The notes below the pieces were generated by a model. That model saw nothing but the letters and a program-made list of their open reading frames with translations. It was not told the DNA's origin and made no database searches. The translations under genes were made by a program, and so were the position numbers. From Streptomyces pristinaespiralis (GTDB taxonomy: Bacteria; Actinomycetota; Actinomycetes; Streptomycetales; Streptomycetaceae), in contig NZ_CP011340.1 of assembly GCF_001278075.1 (NCBI RefSeq), forward strand, positions 2,666,001-2,730,000: 64,000 nucleotides of DNA, in the 5' to 3' direction. Of the stretch, positions 20,701 to 28,002 are shown one piece after another. The number at the start of each line of letters is the position of its first letter. Position 1 is the first letter of the stretch.

Positions 20701-21327
20701 CGCCTGCCGGCCCAGCGGCTTCAACTGGCGGCGCAGTTCGTCGGTGAGGTCCTGCACCCGGGCGAGGTTGGCCCGCATCGCATCCAGCTTCCGCAGCGCC
20801 TTCTCCTTGCGCTTGCGGTGCTTGAGGACGCCTGCCGCCTCTTCGATGAAGGCCCGCCTGCCCATGGGGTCGGCGTGGAGCACCGAGTCGAGCTGGCCCT
20901 GGCCGACGATGACGTGCATCTCGCGCCCGATGCCGGAGTCGGAGAGCAGTTCCTGGATGTCGAGCAGCCGGCAGGTGTCGCCGTTGATCTGGTACTCGCT
21001 GCCACCGTTGCGGAACATGATCCGCGTGATGGTGACCTCGGCGTACTCGATGGGCAGGGCGCCGTCGGAGTTGTCGATCGTCAGGGAGACCTCGGCCCGG
21101 CCCAGCGGCGGGCGGCCGGTCGTCCCGGCGAAGATGACGTCCTCCATCTTGCCGCCGCGCAGCGACTTGGCGCCCTGCTCGCCCATGACCCAGGAGAGCG
21201 CGTCCACGACGTTGGACTTCCCGGAGCCGTTGGGACCCACGACGCAGGTGATGCCCGGCTCGAACCGCAGGGTGGTGGCCGAGGCGAACGACTTGAAACC
21301 GCGCAGGGTCATGGCCTTGAGGTGCAC
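17764..21327 (-). CDS. smc: Chromosome segregation ATPase SMC
   Basis: The 1187-residue condensin ATPase that, with ScpA and ScpB, organises and segregates chromosomes. Walker A (GPNGSGKSNVVDALSWV) is near residues 32-48. Two long coiled coils rich in Ala, Glu and Arg flank a hinge near 520-660. The C-terminal head has the ABC signature LSLLSGGERSLTAVAML and Walker B FYVMDEVEAALDD. Start and length fit the family. It is preceded by a long antisense open frame that is only a codon-bias shadow. It is transcribed leftward, toward glcP. Confidence 0.98.
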   Translation of the reverse strand: MHLKAMTLRGFKSFASATTLRFEPGITCVVGPNGSGKSNVVDALSWVMGEQGAKSLRGGKMEDVIFAGTTGRPPLGRAEVSLTIDNSDGALPIEYAEVTITRIMFRNGGSEYQINGDTCRLLDIQELLSDSGIGREMHVIVGQGQLDSVLHADPMGRRAFIEEAAGVLKHRKRKEKALRKLDAMRANLARVQDLTDELRRQLKPLGRQAAVARRAAVIQADLRDARLRLLADDLVRMREALRTEVADEAALKQRKEAAEAELKAALTREADLEDEVRRLAPRLQRAQQNWYELSQLAERVRGTVSLADARVKSATAQPAEERRGRDPEDMEREAARIREQEAELEAALEAAERALEDTVEHRAELERELAVEERRLKDVARAIADRREGLARLSGQVNAARSRAASAQAEIDRLAAARDEAQERAVAAQEEYEQLKAEVDALDSDDSLLADRHDAAKRDLAGAEAALSEAREALTTAERKRAAVAARREALALGLRRKDGTGALLGARDRLAGLLGPAAELLTVTPGYEIPVAAALGAAADAVAVTDASTAAEAIRLLRKQDAGRAALLLASPAAATVDPEPDLSGADGRRAADLVRGPEELMPAVRRLLRATVVVGTLEDAEDLVAARPGLTAVTAEGDVLAAHFAQGGSAGAPSLLEVQASVDEAAAELEDLARQCEELAAAQQQATVRRTGCASLVEELGERRRAADREKSAVSGRLGRLSGQARGAAGEAERTAAAAARAQEALERAAEEAEELAERLLVAQEAPVEEEPDTHVRDRLAADGANARQTEMEARLQVRTHEERVKGLAGRADALDRGARAEREARARAEQRRARMRHEAEVAAAVAAGARQLLAHVEVSLVRAEAERAAAEAAKAERERELTAARGAGRDLKAELDKLTDSVHRGEVLGAEKRLRIEQLETKALEELGVEPAGLVSEYGPDQPVPPSPPAEGEELPQDPEDPRNRPRRFVRAEQEKRLKSAERAYQQLGKVNPLALEEFAALEERHQFLSEQLEDLKKTRADLLQVVKEVDERVEQVFTEAYRDTAREFEGVFSRLFPGGEGRLVLTDPDNMLTTGVDVEARPPGKKVKRLSLLSGGERSLTAVAMLVSIFKARPSPFYVMDEVEAALDDTNLQRLIRIMQELQESSQLIVITHQKRTMEVADALYGVSMQGDGVSKVISQRLR

Positions 21328-21456
21328 GCCCCCGGACTCTACCTTTCGGTCGCGGTTTCACCCATGAAGGTGCAGGGCAGATCAGACGTTGAAGGAAACA
21401 CTTCAGGAACAGCGGGGGGCGAAGGACGGGGGCAGGGGCGGGAGCCGAAAAGAAAG

Positions 21457-21478
21457 AAGGGACGCCGAGGCGTCCCTT
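21457..21478 (-). terminator. Intrinsic terminator after the 72-residue coiled-coil gene
   Basis: The stem AAGGGACGCC/GGCGTCCCTT is followed on the minus strand by a T-rich run (TTCTTTCTTTTC), 38 bp after the stop codon. Confidence 0.8.
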
Positions 21479-21516
21479 GCATATCTTGCTGCGCGATGCC
21501 CTGGCGGACGCCGTGC

Positions 21517-21735
21517 TCAGGTGAGCGCGGGCTCCGCCCGAGGTACGTCGATGTCCATACCTTCGAGCAGCGACTCTCCGGGGTGCTGAGCGACGGCGGC
21601 GTTGAGCGCGTCATTCTCGGACTGGATCCGTACAAGCTCGGATTCGAGGTCCTGGACGCGCTGCTGAAGCCGTCGCATCTCGGCGAGGAGTCGCGGGTCG
21701 GAACCGCCGACGTAACCGAGAAGCGCCTTTGCCAT
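21517..21735 (-). CDS. Small conserved coiled-coil protein, function unknown
   Basis: A 72-residue protein starting MAKALLGYVGGSD with a heptad-patterned helix at about residues 15-47 (LLAEMRRLQQRVQDLESEL and beyond) and an acidic tail. I do not recognise a function. The ATG at 21735 has GGAGG about ten bases upstream. It has its own intrinsic terminator and lies upstream of smc in the same direction, but the terminator suggests separate transcription. Confidence 0.8.
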   Translation of the reverse strand: MAKALLGYVGGSDPRLLAEMRRLQQRVQDLESELVRIQSENDALNAAVAQHPGESLLEGMDIDVPRAEPALT

Positions 21736-22127
21736 GATGGATGGTCCTCCACACTGAGTGACCGACCGATGCGGTGTGGGTCGTGAGGGATTCGCACCCG
21801 CGGTGCTCGGCAGTCCTGGTTGTACTGCTTGCCGTGCTGCGGTTCTTGACTGCCGAACAGCTGAGGTGCGCGGGGCTTCCAGAGTCTCACCAAAAAGTTT
21901 GACGGTCAACACGATCACACCCCGTATCGGCGGGCGGCCCGAGGGCATACGGCCGCTGAAGAGTGCGGCGTGCCTGACCTGCGGGGCCCTGGGGGCGTGA
22001 CGATCATCTTTCCTGCCGCAGCCTTGCAGAGCAAGCCCTTCTTGGCAACCACCTGGGGTTTCTGCCGGCGACCGGGCCTCGGGGCACCGGACGGGAGGCC
22101 GCCGGAGCGGGCACGGCCGGGCCGCCG
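21736..22127. other. 392-bp intergenic region upstream of the small coiled-coil gene
   Basis: No convincing gene is seen. On the minus strand a TTGACC lies at about 21901-21906, within an AT-rich patch (AAAAAGTTTGACGGTCAA on the plus strand), and may be part of the promoter for the 72-residue protein; no good -10 is seen. The rest is GC-rich and unremarkable. Confidence 0.5.
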
Positions 22128-22409
22128 TCAGCGGATGGCGAAGTCCGGGTAGCCGCCGCGGGGCGTGTCCCAGATCTCAGTGACTCCGTCGACGCGGCCG
22201 GGTGTGTCGTCGGAGCGAAGCCACTCCAGCAAACGGTGGCAATTCTCACGTGGCCCTTCTGCCACGACCTGCACCCTGCCGTCTTCCAGATTGAGGGCGA
22301 AGCCGGTGAGGCCACCGATCTCCAGAGCGTTTGCCCTGGTGAACCATCGGAAGCCCACTCCCTGTACTCGGCCGCGTACCCAGGCGGTCAGCCGTGCGGT
22401 GTCGTTCAT
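22128..22409 (-). CDS. acyP: Acylphosphatase
   Basis: A 93-residue acylphosphatase that hydrolyses the carboxyl-phosphate bond of acylphosphates. The signature [11 protein letters not shown] (residues 13-23) supplies the phosphate-binding arginine. [13 protein letters not shown] (near 37-49) supplies the catalytic asparagine. The length equals the family norm. The start is ATG at 22409; an upstream in-frame extension exists but is not family-like. It is divergent from the CAP-domain gene. Confidence 0.95.
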   Translation of the reverse strand: MNDTARLTAWVRGRVQGVGFRWFTRANALEIGGLTGFALNLEDGRVQVVAEGPRENCHRLLEWLRSDDTPGRVDGVTEIWDTPRGGYPDFAIR

Positions 22410-22547
22410 GGCTGCACGGTATCCGGCCGATTGCTTCTGCATCACTTCCGCCCCGGGCCGCATGGCGTACAGTCCGGACGCAATCAGCCTCACTCGGACG
22501 GGTGAGTCCGTTGACGTTCGACGTCGCGCACCAGGAAGGCACAGCAC

Positions 22548-23468
22548 ATGGGTCGCCACCGACGCTCGGCCCCCGCGCCGGCCGTAACCGATCACGCGGC
22601 GGGCACGGCAGGCAGGCACCGTGGCGGTGCACGCCGTATGGGCCTGCCCGTACGGACCGGACTGCTCGGGGCCACTGCCGCCATGGCGGTCGGCGCCGTG
22701 GTCGTGACGACCGGCGTCCTGCCCGGCGAGGACGACAAGTACACCGTGGGCGCGGGCTCGGACGTGCGGACCGAGATGCGCACCGAGGTGCCGTCGCGGC
22801 TGCAGGCCCAGGGCGACGCGAGCGCGAGCCCCTCCGTGAGCCCGTCCACGTCGCCGAGCCGCACCGCGGAGCCGACGAAGAGCCCCTCGAAGAAGGCGTC
22901 CCCGAAGCCTTCCAAGACGTCGAAGCCGTCGAAGAAGCCCCAGTCGCCCAAGCCGTCCGCGACGCCGTCCAAGGAGACGACGAAGAGCCCCGGGACCAGG
23001 AAGCCGACTTCGGAGCCGACCCGCGAGCGGACGCGCACCCCCGAGCGCCCGGCCGCGCCGTCGAAGACGGCCGCGCCGGACACCTCTGCCGCCGCTTCCG
23101 CGGAGGCCGCGGTGATCGACATGGTCAACGAGGAGCGCGCGAAGGTCGGCTGCAGCCCGATGAAGGCGAGCGGCGCCCTGTCCGATCTGGCCCGCGCGCA
23201 CAGCAAGGACATGGCGGCGCGCGGGTTCTTCGACCACACCAACCCCGACGGCGAGACGCCGTGGGACCGCGCGGAGCAGGCCGGCGTGAGCAACCTCGGC
23301 GGCGAGAACATAGCCCGCGGCCAGGCCGACGCCGAAGCGGTCATGAACTCCTGGATGAACAGCGAGGGACACCGCGCGAACATCCTGAACTGCGACTTCA
23401 CGACACTGGGTGTCGGTGCGTACATGGCCGATGGCGGCCCTTGGTGGACGCAGAACTTCGGTTATTGA
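22548..23468 (+). CDS. Secreted CAP/SCP-domain protein
   Basis: 306 residues: an arginine-rich N-terminus, a single hydrophobic segment near 37-60 (signal anchor or signal peptide), a Ser/Pro/Lys/Thr-rich linker near 85-180 suited to crossing the cell wall, and a CAP domain from about 183. CAP motifs include [33 protein letters not shown] and [13 protein letters not shown]. Members are extracellular; the bacterial function is not established. The start is ATG at 22548. It is divergent from acyP. Confidence 0.9.
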   Translation: MGRHRRSAPAPAVTDHAAGTAGRHRGGARRMGLPVRTGLLGATAAMAVGAVVVTTGVLPGEDDKYTVGAGSDVRTEMRTEVPSRLQAQGDASASPSVSPSTSPSRTAEPTKSPSKKASPKPSKTSKPSKKPQSPKPSATPSKETTKSPGTRKPTSEPTRERTRTPERPAAPSKTAAPDTSAAASAEAAVIDMVNEERAKVGCSPMKASGALSDLARAHSKDMAARGFFDHTNPDGETPWDRAEQAGVSNLGGENIARGQADAEAVMNSWMNSEGHRANILNCDFTTLGVGAYMADGGPWWTQNFGY

Positions 23469-23659
23469 GATTTCCGCAGGTCAGTGACCTGCCTACTTAC
23501 CTGGGCCGTCTCGGCGCCGTCACCGGCGACCGAGGCGGCCCACGCTTGTGCCCGCAGTGCTGCGCCCCCGAAGTGACGCCTCGGAACGGTCCGTCCGCGC
23601 GCCTGCCCGCGCGGACGCAGTCACCCTTCCGATGAGCGATGCAACCATCCGGGCCCCCC

Positions 23660-23701
23660 GTGTGTCACACACCTCATCCACACTGTGTCGACACGTGTCG
23701 A
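23660..23701. promoter_or_regulatory. Two palindromes upstream of a membrane-protein gene
   Basis: GTGTGTCACACAC (23660-23672) is a perfect 13-bp palindrome, and TCGACACGTGTCGA (23688-23701) is a perfect 14-bp palindrome. They lie 22 bp apart centre to centre, about two DNA turns, and 36-75 bp before the ATG at 23736. They look like operator sites; the regulator is unknown. Confidence 0.5.
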
Positions 23702-23735
23702 ACACACAATCTGCACTTCGTACACAAGGCAGCCC

Positions 23736-24293
23736 ATGACCGACGCGCCACCGCCGCATCCGGCCCTCGACGATGCCCCGCAGGACCGGCCCGAGGCCGA
23801 CGAGGCTCCCGCGCCACCGCCCCCTCCTCCTGTCCCTCCCGCGCCCGCCGCACAACCGGGCCGGCCTCGTACTGCGCTTGCCGCCGTGACCGGAGCCCTG
23901 GCCGGAGCGGCCGTCGTCGGCCTCGTGTGGGCCGTCACCGCCGACGCCGGTGGCGACGAGCCCGCCACGTTCACCCTGAACGGCAGCTTCACTCTCACCG
24001 ACGAGGTCCAGCGGGACGGCGACGGTGGCTGCGCGGGCCGCTACGACAGCGGATACGACGACATCCAGGAAGGTACCGACGTCACCGTCTACAACGCGGC
24101 GGGAGACGTCGTCGCCAAGGGCGAACTCGGCGCAAGCGAGGAGATCGCCACCGGTACCTGCGCGTTCGACGTCTCCGTCGCCGACGTCCCCAAGGGCGAG
24201 ACGTTCTACAAGGTCGAGGTGTCGCACCGCGGCACGGTCGAGCTCTCGGCCGAGGAGGCCGAGAACGGCGAACTCGCCGCAACCCTCGGCTGA
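23736..24293 (+). CDS. Membrane-anchored extracellular protein, unknown function
   Basis: 185 residues: a proline-rich cytoplasmic N-terminus (residues 1-45), one membrane segment (ALAAVTGALAGAAVVGLVWAV, about 47-67), then a roughly 115-residue outer domain with two cysteines (GGCAGRYDSGYDD and GTCAFDV) and a beta-rich pattern. I do not recognise a named family beyond this layout. The ATG at 23736 has AAGG nearby. The next gene encodes a protein of the same architecture, so the two may be functionally linked. Two palindromes lie upstream. Confidence 0.75.
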   Translation: MTDAPPPHPALDDAPQDRPEADEAPAPPPPPPVPPAPAAQPGRPRTALAAVTGALAGAAVVGLVWAVTADAGGDEPATFTLNGSFTLTDEVQRDGDGGCAGRYDSGYDDIQEGTDVTVYNAAGDVVAKGELGASEEIATGTCAFDVSVADVPKGETFYKVEVSHRGTVELSAEEAENGELAATLG

Positions 24294-24343
24294 CCACCGT
24301 CCCCTCTGTGCTTCACCTCCGCCCACTGTCTGGAGACACCCGC

Positions 24344-25027
24344 ATGTCGCACCCCACCCCGCCCCCGTACGGTCAGCAGCCCCACCAGCCGGGTCACGGA
24401 TACCCGCAGTACCGGCAGACTCAGCCGTACCAGCAGCCGTACGCGGGTGGCCCCGCCCCGTACCAGCCCCCTCCGCCCCCGAAGAAGGGCATGAACGGTT
24501 GGGCGATCACCGGTATCACCCTCGGCGGCGTCTTCGTGTTCCTGATCGTCCTCGGGGCACTGGTCGGCGGCGACGACAGCGGCACGGGCAGCAGCGGGAA
24601 GCCGGACACGAGGGCCGCCGCACCGGAGAAGCCGGCCGCGGCCGACCCGAAGTCCGCGGAGAAGGCGAAGGACGAGCCTGCGGCGCAGCCGGCTCCCGAG
24701 TCTCCGGTGAAGGTCACGGCCACGAAGACCCGGTTCGCACCGAGCATCCTCCACGACGGCGGGGCCTACACCAGCGTCAAGGTCACCATCGCCAACAATT
24801 CGGAGGAAAAGATCGACGTGAATCCGCTGTACTTCTCGATCACCGCCACCGACGGCAGCAAGCACACCGCGGAGCTCGGCGTCGACGAGCACCAGATCGA
24901 CACCGTCGACCTGGCACCCGGCGAGAAGATCACCGGAACGATCACCGGCGAGGGCGCCTTCACCCCCAAGTACGTCACCTACACCGACGGGCTCTTCGGC
25001 GACGACGTCCGCGGCAACGTCTCCTGA
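24344..25027 (+). CDS. DUF4352-like membrane-anchored protein
   Basis: 227 residues: a Pro/Gln/Tyr-rich N-terminus (PYGQQPHQPGHGYPQYRQ), one membrane segment near 50-70 (GWAITGITLGGVFVFLIVL), an Ala/Pro/Lys linker, and a C-terminal immunoglobulin-like domain with TSVKVTIANNSEEKIDVNP and FSITATDGSKH, as in DUF4352 proteins. The substrate or partner is unknown. It lies 50 bp after a gene of similar layout. The ATG at 24344 follows TGGAGACACCCGC. Confidence 0.8.
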   Translation: MSHPTPPPYGQQPHQPGHGYPQYRQTQPYQQPYAGGPAPYQPPPPPKKGMNGWAITGITLGGVFVFLIVLGALVGGDDSGTGSSGKPDTRAAAPEKPAAADPKSAEKAKDEPAAQPAPESPVKVTATKTRFAPSILHDGGAYTSVKVTIANNSEEKIDVNPLYFSITATDGSKHTAELGVDEHQIDTVDLAPGEKITGTITGEGAFTPKYVTYTDGLFGDDVRGNVS

Positions 25028-25065
25028 CCTGATCGCTCGGGCATCCCGGCCGGGGTGTCCGGTTT

Positions 25066-25109
25066 GCCGCCCGAGGCTGCCTCCCGTCCGGGCCGCGGCC
25101 TCGGGCGGC
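25066..25109. terminator. Hairpin between DUF4352-like gene and mutM
   Basis: A perfect 12-bp stem (GCCGCCCGAGGC) with a 20-nt GC-rich loop lies between convergent genes. Confidence 0.65.
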
Positions 25110-25110
25110 G

Positions 25111-25971
25111 TCAGGCGACGGGCCGCGGTACGCGTTGGCAGCGGGGGCAGAAGTAGCTGGACCGGTTCATCCACGGGCGGCGGCGCATCGCGGTGCCGCA
25201 GCGCCGGCAGGGCTCGTCCTCGCGGCCGTACGCGTCGAGGGAGCGGTCGAAGTAGCCCGACTCGCCGTTCACGTTGACGTACAGGCTGTCGAAGGTGGTG
25301 CCGCCGACGGCGAGGGCCGCCGTCATCACCTCGCGCACGTGGCGGAGCAGTTCGACCGAGCGGGGCCGGGTGAGGGTCGCTGTGGGGCGCTCGTAGTGGA
25401 GCTTCGCGCGCCACAGGGCCTCGTCGGCGTAGATGTTGCCGACACCGCTGATCAGGGACTGGTCGAGCAGGGCTCGCTTCACCGTGGTGCGGCGGGCCCG
25501 CAGCGCGGTGTGGAACGCGGCGTCGTCGAAGAGCGGGTCCAGCGGGTCCCGGGCGATGTGCGCGAGGACGTCGGGCAGGCCGTCCGGTGCGTTCTCGTGC
25601 AGGGACAGTCCGCCGAAGGTGCGCTGGTCGACGAAGCGCAGCTCGGTCGCCAGTGGATCCGTGAAACGGATGCGGATACGGAGGTGCTTCTCGTCGTCCG
25701 CGTGCTCGGGCTGGACGAGAAGCTGGCCGCTCATGCCCAGGTGGCCGAGGATCGAGGTGTCGGTGTCCGCGAGGGGAAGCCACAGGTACTTGCCGCGCCG
25801 GCGGGCGTCACCGACGGTCCTGCCGGTGAGCCGTGCGGCGAAGTCCTGCGCGCCGGGCAGGTGTCTGCGGATCGCGCGCGGGTGCAGCACCTGGACGTCG
25901 GCGATCGTGCGACCGCTGACCCAGCTCTGCAGACCACGGCGCACGACCTCGACCTCGGGCAGCTCGGGCAC
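25111..25971 (-). CDS. mutM: Formamidopyrimidine-DNA glycosylase
   Basis: A 286-residue DNA repair enzyme that removes 8-oxoguanine and other oxidised purines and nicks at abasic sites. The catalytic N-terminus is [14 protein letters not shown], with Pro and Glu directly after Met. A helix-two-turn-helix region is near 150-170 ([14 protein letters not shown]). The C-terminal zinc finger is C-x2-C, 16 residues, C-x2-C (CRRCG and CPRC). It lies 168 bp downstream of rnc with a hairpin in between. Confidence 0.97.
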   Translation of the reverse strand: MPELPEVEVVRRGLQSWVSGRTIADVQVLHPRAIRRHLPGAQDFAARLTGRTVGDARRRGKYLWLPLADTDTSILGHLGMSGQLLVQPEHADDEKHLRIRIRFTDPLATELRFVDQRTFGGLSLHENAPDGLPDVLAHIARDPLDPLFDDAAFHTALRARRTTVKRALLDQSLISGVGNIYADEALWRAKLHYERPTATLTRPRSVELLRHVREVMTAALAVGGTTFDSLYVNVNGESGYFDRSLDAYGREDEPCRRCGTAMRRRPWMNRSSYFCPRCQRVPRPVA

Positions 25972-26053
25972 GGGCCGGGTCTCCTTCTGCGAGTCACTTG
26001 GTGTCGCCCGCAGGGTACCGCCAGGGCGTGGTCCGGTGACGGGCGGGAACAGC

Positions 26054-26088
26054 GGTGAGGCCCCCCGCCTGTGACGGGGGGCCTCACC
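26054..26088 (-). terminator. Intercistronic hairpin between rnc and mutM
   Basis: A perfect 14-bp stem (GGTGAGGCCCCCCG) with a 7-nt loop. It may end most rpmF-rnc transcripts or be a processing site; mutM might then need its own promoter. Confidence 0.7.
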
Positions 26089-26139
26089 GGAACTGCTGTC
26101 GTGCGACGGAGCGCCGTAATCAGGCCCGCGCCCGCGGAA

Positions 26140-27030
26140 TCAGGCCGAAGCCCGGTCCGCCGGTGCCGGCCGGTCCGCGGGCGCCGGCTGGTCCGCCGGT
26201 GCCGCCTCGTCCGCGGCTGCCGGTTCGTCCGCGGCTGCCGGTTCGGAAGGGGTGTCGGCGTCCCCTTCGTCCGTGGCGGCCCCGCTCTCGGCGGCGGCCT
26301 TGGCCGCTGCCAGGCGCCGGTCCGCATCGGCACGGATCTCACGCCAAGCGGACTCCGCCGCCTGCTGCTCCGCTTCCTTCTTGCTGCGGCCGGTGCCGGT
26401 GCCGTACGAGACACCACCGACGCGGGCGGCAGCAGTGAAGGTCTTCTCGTGGTCAGGACCGGTCTCTGTGACCAGGTACTCCGGGACACCGAGACCCTCT
26501 GCCGCGGTGAGCTCCTGGAGACTGGTCTTCCAGTCCAGGCCCGCACCGAGGTTCGAGGACTTCTCGATGAGCGGGTCGAAGAGCCGGTGAACCAGCTCGG
26601 ACGCCGCATCGAGGCCCTGGTCGAGATAGACCGCGCCGATCACCGCTTCCAGGGTGTCGGCGAGGATGGATGCCTTGTCCCGGCCCCCCGTGCCCTCTTC
26701 GCCACGGCCGAGCCGGATGAAGGAGCCGAGTTCGAGGCCACGCCCGACCTCCGCCAGCGCACGCGAATTGACCACAGCGGCCCGCAGTTTGGCCAGCTGG
26801 CCTTCCGGCAGGTCGGGGTGGGTGCGGTACAGCGTGTCGGTGACCACCAGGCCGAGCACGGAGTCCCCGAGGAACTCCAGCCGCTCGTTGGTGGGCAGAC
26901 CGCCGTTCTCGTACGCGTACGAACGGTGGGTCAGCGCGCGCACCAGAAGGGCGGACTCGAGCTGATACCCGAGCCGCCCTTCCAGAAGCGTGTGGGACGA
27001 GGCATTGTCCGTCTTGTTGGACTCAGACAT
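26140..27030 (-). CDS. rnc: Ribonuclease III
   Basis: Double-strand-specific endoribonuclease for rRNA and mRNA processing; in S. coelicolor it is known as AbsB and affects antibiotic synthesis. 296 residues. The catalytic signature [13 protein letters not shown] is near 46-58. The dsRNA-binding domain is near 170-240 ([24 protein letters not shown] end). The last 50 residues are an Ala/Pro/Asp/Glu tail with repeats such as [19 protein letters not shown], absent from short RNase III enzymes. The start is ATG at 27030 (MSESNKTDN). It follows rpmF by about 20 bp. Confidence 0.96.
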   Translation of the reverse strand: MSESNKTDNASSHTLLEGRLGYQLESALLVRALTHRSYAYENGGLPTNERLEFLGDSVLGLVVTDTLYRTHPDLPEGQLAKLRAAVVNSRALAEVGRGLELGSFIRLGRGEEGTGGRDKASILADTLEAVIGAVYLDQGLDAASELVHRLFDPLIEKSSNLGAGLDWKTSLQELTAAEGLGVPEYLVTETGPDHEKTFTAAARVGGVSYGTGTGRSKKEAEQQAAESAWREIRADADRRLAAAKAAAESGAATDEGDADTPSEPAAADEPAAADEAAPADQPAPADRPAPADRASA

Positions 27031-27049
27031 CGCGCCTCTCACCAGCCGC

Positions 27050-27223
27050 TCAGACCTCGAGGACCTGGCGCTTGTTGTAGGTGCCGCAGCTGGGGCACGC
27101 GATGTGCTGCTGCTTCGGCTCCTGGCAACGCTCACACGAAACCAGGGTGGGGACCGCAGCCTTCCACTGCGACCGGCGGTGGCGCGTGTTGCTGCGCGAC
27201 ATCTTCCGCTTCGGAACAGCCAC
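27050..27223 (-). CDS. rpmF: 50S ribosomal protein L32 (zinc-binding form)
   Basis: A 57-residue ribosomal protein starting with GTG at 27223 ([20 protein letters not shown]). It keeps two CxxC pairs (CERC and CPSC), so it is the zinc-containing form; streptomycetes can also carry a zinc-free paralog used under zinc starvation. GGAG lies eight bases before the start. It follows the DUF177 gene by two bases and precedes rnc: the usual DUF177-rpmF-rnc order. Confidence 0.97.
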   Translation of the reverse strand: MAVPKRKMSRSNTRHRRSQWKAAVPTLVSCERCQEPKQQHIACPSCGTYNKRQVLEV

Positions 27224-27225
27224 GG

Positions 27226-27864
27226 CTACTTCTCCTGCTTCTCGTCGACGCCCGCTTCGGCGCCGCCCATGTTGTCCTTCTCGCCGTCCTGAACGGTCTC
27301 GGCGAGTCCCTGCAGTGCCGCCCAACGGATGTCGACGGCGTCATGATGGTGGTCCGGGTTCTCGTCCAGCCTGACCCCGCACTCGGAGCACAGACCTTCA
27401 CAGGTCTCCCGGCACACCGGCTGCATCGGCAGTGCGAGCACCACCGCATCACGCAGCACGGGCTCGAGGTCGAAAAGGCCGTCCTCGAGAAAGAGCCTGT
27501 CCTCGTCCTCTTCGTCGTCGGCAGGCTCCGCAGTGCGACTGCGGCCCCTGTCGTCGGCGTCGGGGTACGTGAACATCTCCTGGAAGTCCGCCGCGACCTC
27601 TTGGTGCAGCGGCTCCAGACACCTTACGCACTCCCCCTCGGCGGTCGCACGGGCGGTGCCTGTGACAAGCACACCTTCCATGACGGACTCGAGGCGGAGG
27701 TCCAGCTCCACGGGTGCGCCTTCCGGCACACCGATGACATCGGCGATGCCGAGGTCCTTGGGAGCGTCCACCGTGCGGGAGAGCCGCTGGAGCGCACCCG
27801 GCCGCCGTCCCAGCTCGTGCGTGTCGAACACGAGGGGATTGCGATGGTCGAGGCGCGTGCTCAG
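27226..27864 (-). CDS. DUF177/YceD family protein, probable CTG start
   Basis: About 212 residues from a CTG at 27864, or 201 from a GTG at 27831. The family partners rpmF and is linked to 23S rRNA and large-subunit assembly. Two cysteine pairs (CVRC near 80, [13 protein letters not shown] near 160) and an acidic middle are visible. The CTG start has AGGA six bases upstream and would give an N-terminus reading [20 protein letters not shown]. The GTG has no ribosome binding site, and no ATG or GTG occurs between the CTG and the upstream in-frame stop. Confidence 0.85.
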   Translation of the reverse strand: MSTRLDHRNPLVFDTHELGRRPGALQRLSRTVDAPKDLGIADVIGVPEGAPVELDLRLESVMEGVLVTGTARATAEGECVRCLEPLHQEVAADFQEMFTYPDADDRGRSRTAEPADDEEDEDRLFLEDGLFDLEPVLRDAVVLALPMQPVCRETCEGLCSECGVRLDENPDHHHDAVDIRWAALQGLAETVQDGEKDNMGGAEAGVDEKQEK

Positions 27865-27959
27865 GGGACTTCCTGCTTTCGGTTCGTGGGAGGGGCCGTC
27901 CCGGTTCGTGGGGCGAAGCGGACAGCCGGGATCGCGGAACTACGCGCGACCGAAGAACC

Positions 27960-27989
27960 AGGGTACTTCAACAGCCGCGATAGACCCAA
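27960..27989 (-). promoter_or_regulatory. Predicted promoter of the DUF177-rpmF-rnc operon
   Basis: Minus-strand TTGGGT (27984-27989), 18-bp spacer, TACCCT (27960-27965), about 95 bp before the CTG start. Only a moderate match. Confidence 0.35.
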
Positions 27990-28002
27990 TCCGGGCCGAC
28001 GG

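Noticed and set aside
17857..21786. 1309-codon plus-strand open frame opposite smc
   Set aside because: It mirrors smc codon for codon in the GC-biased antisense frame, is rich in Arg, Leu, Gly and His, and resembles no family. Smc itself is unmistakable.
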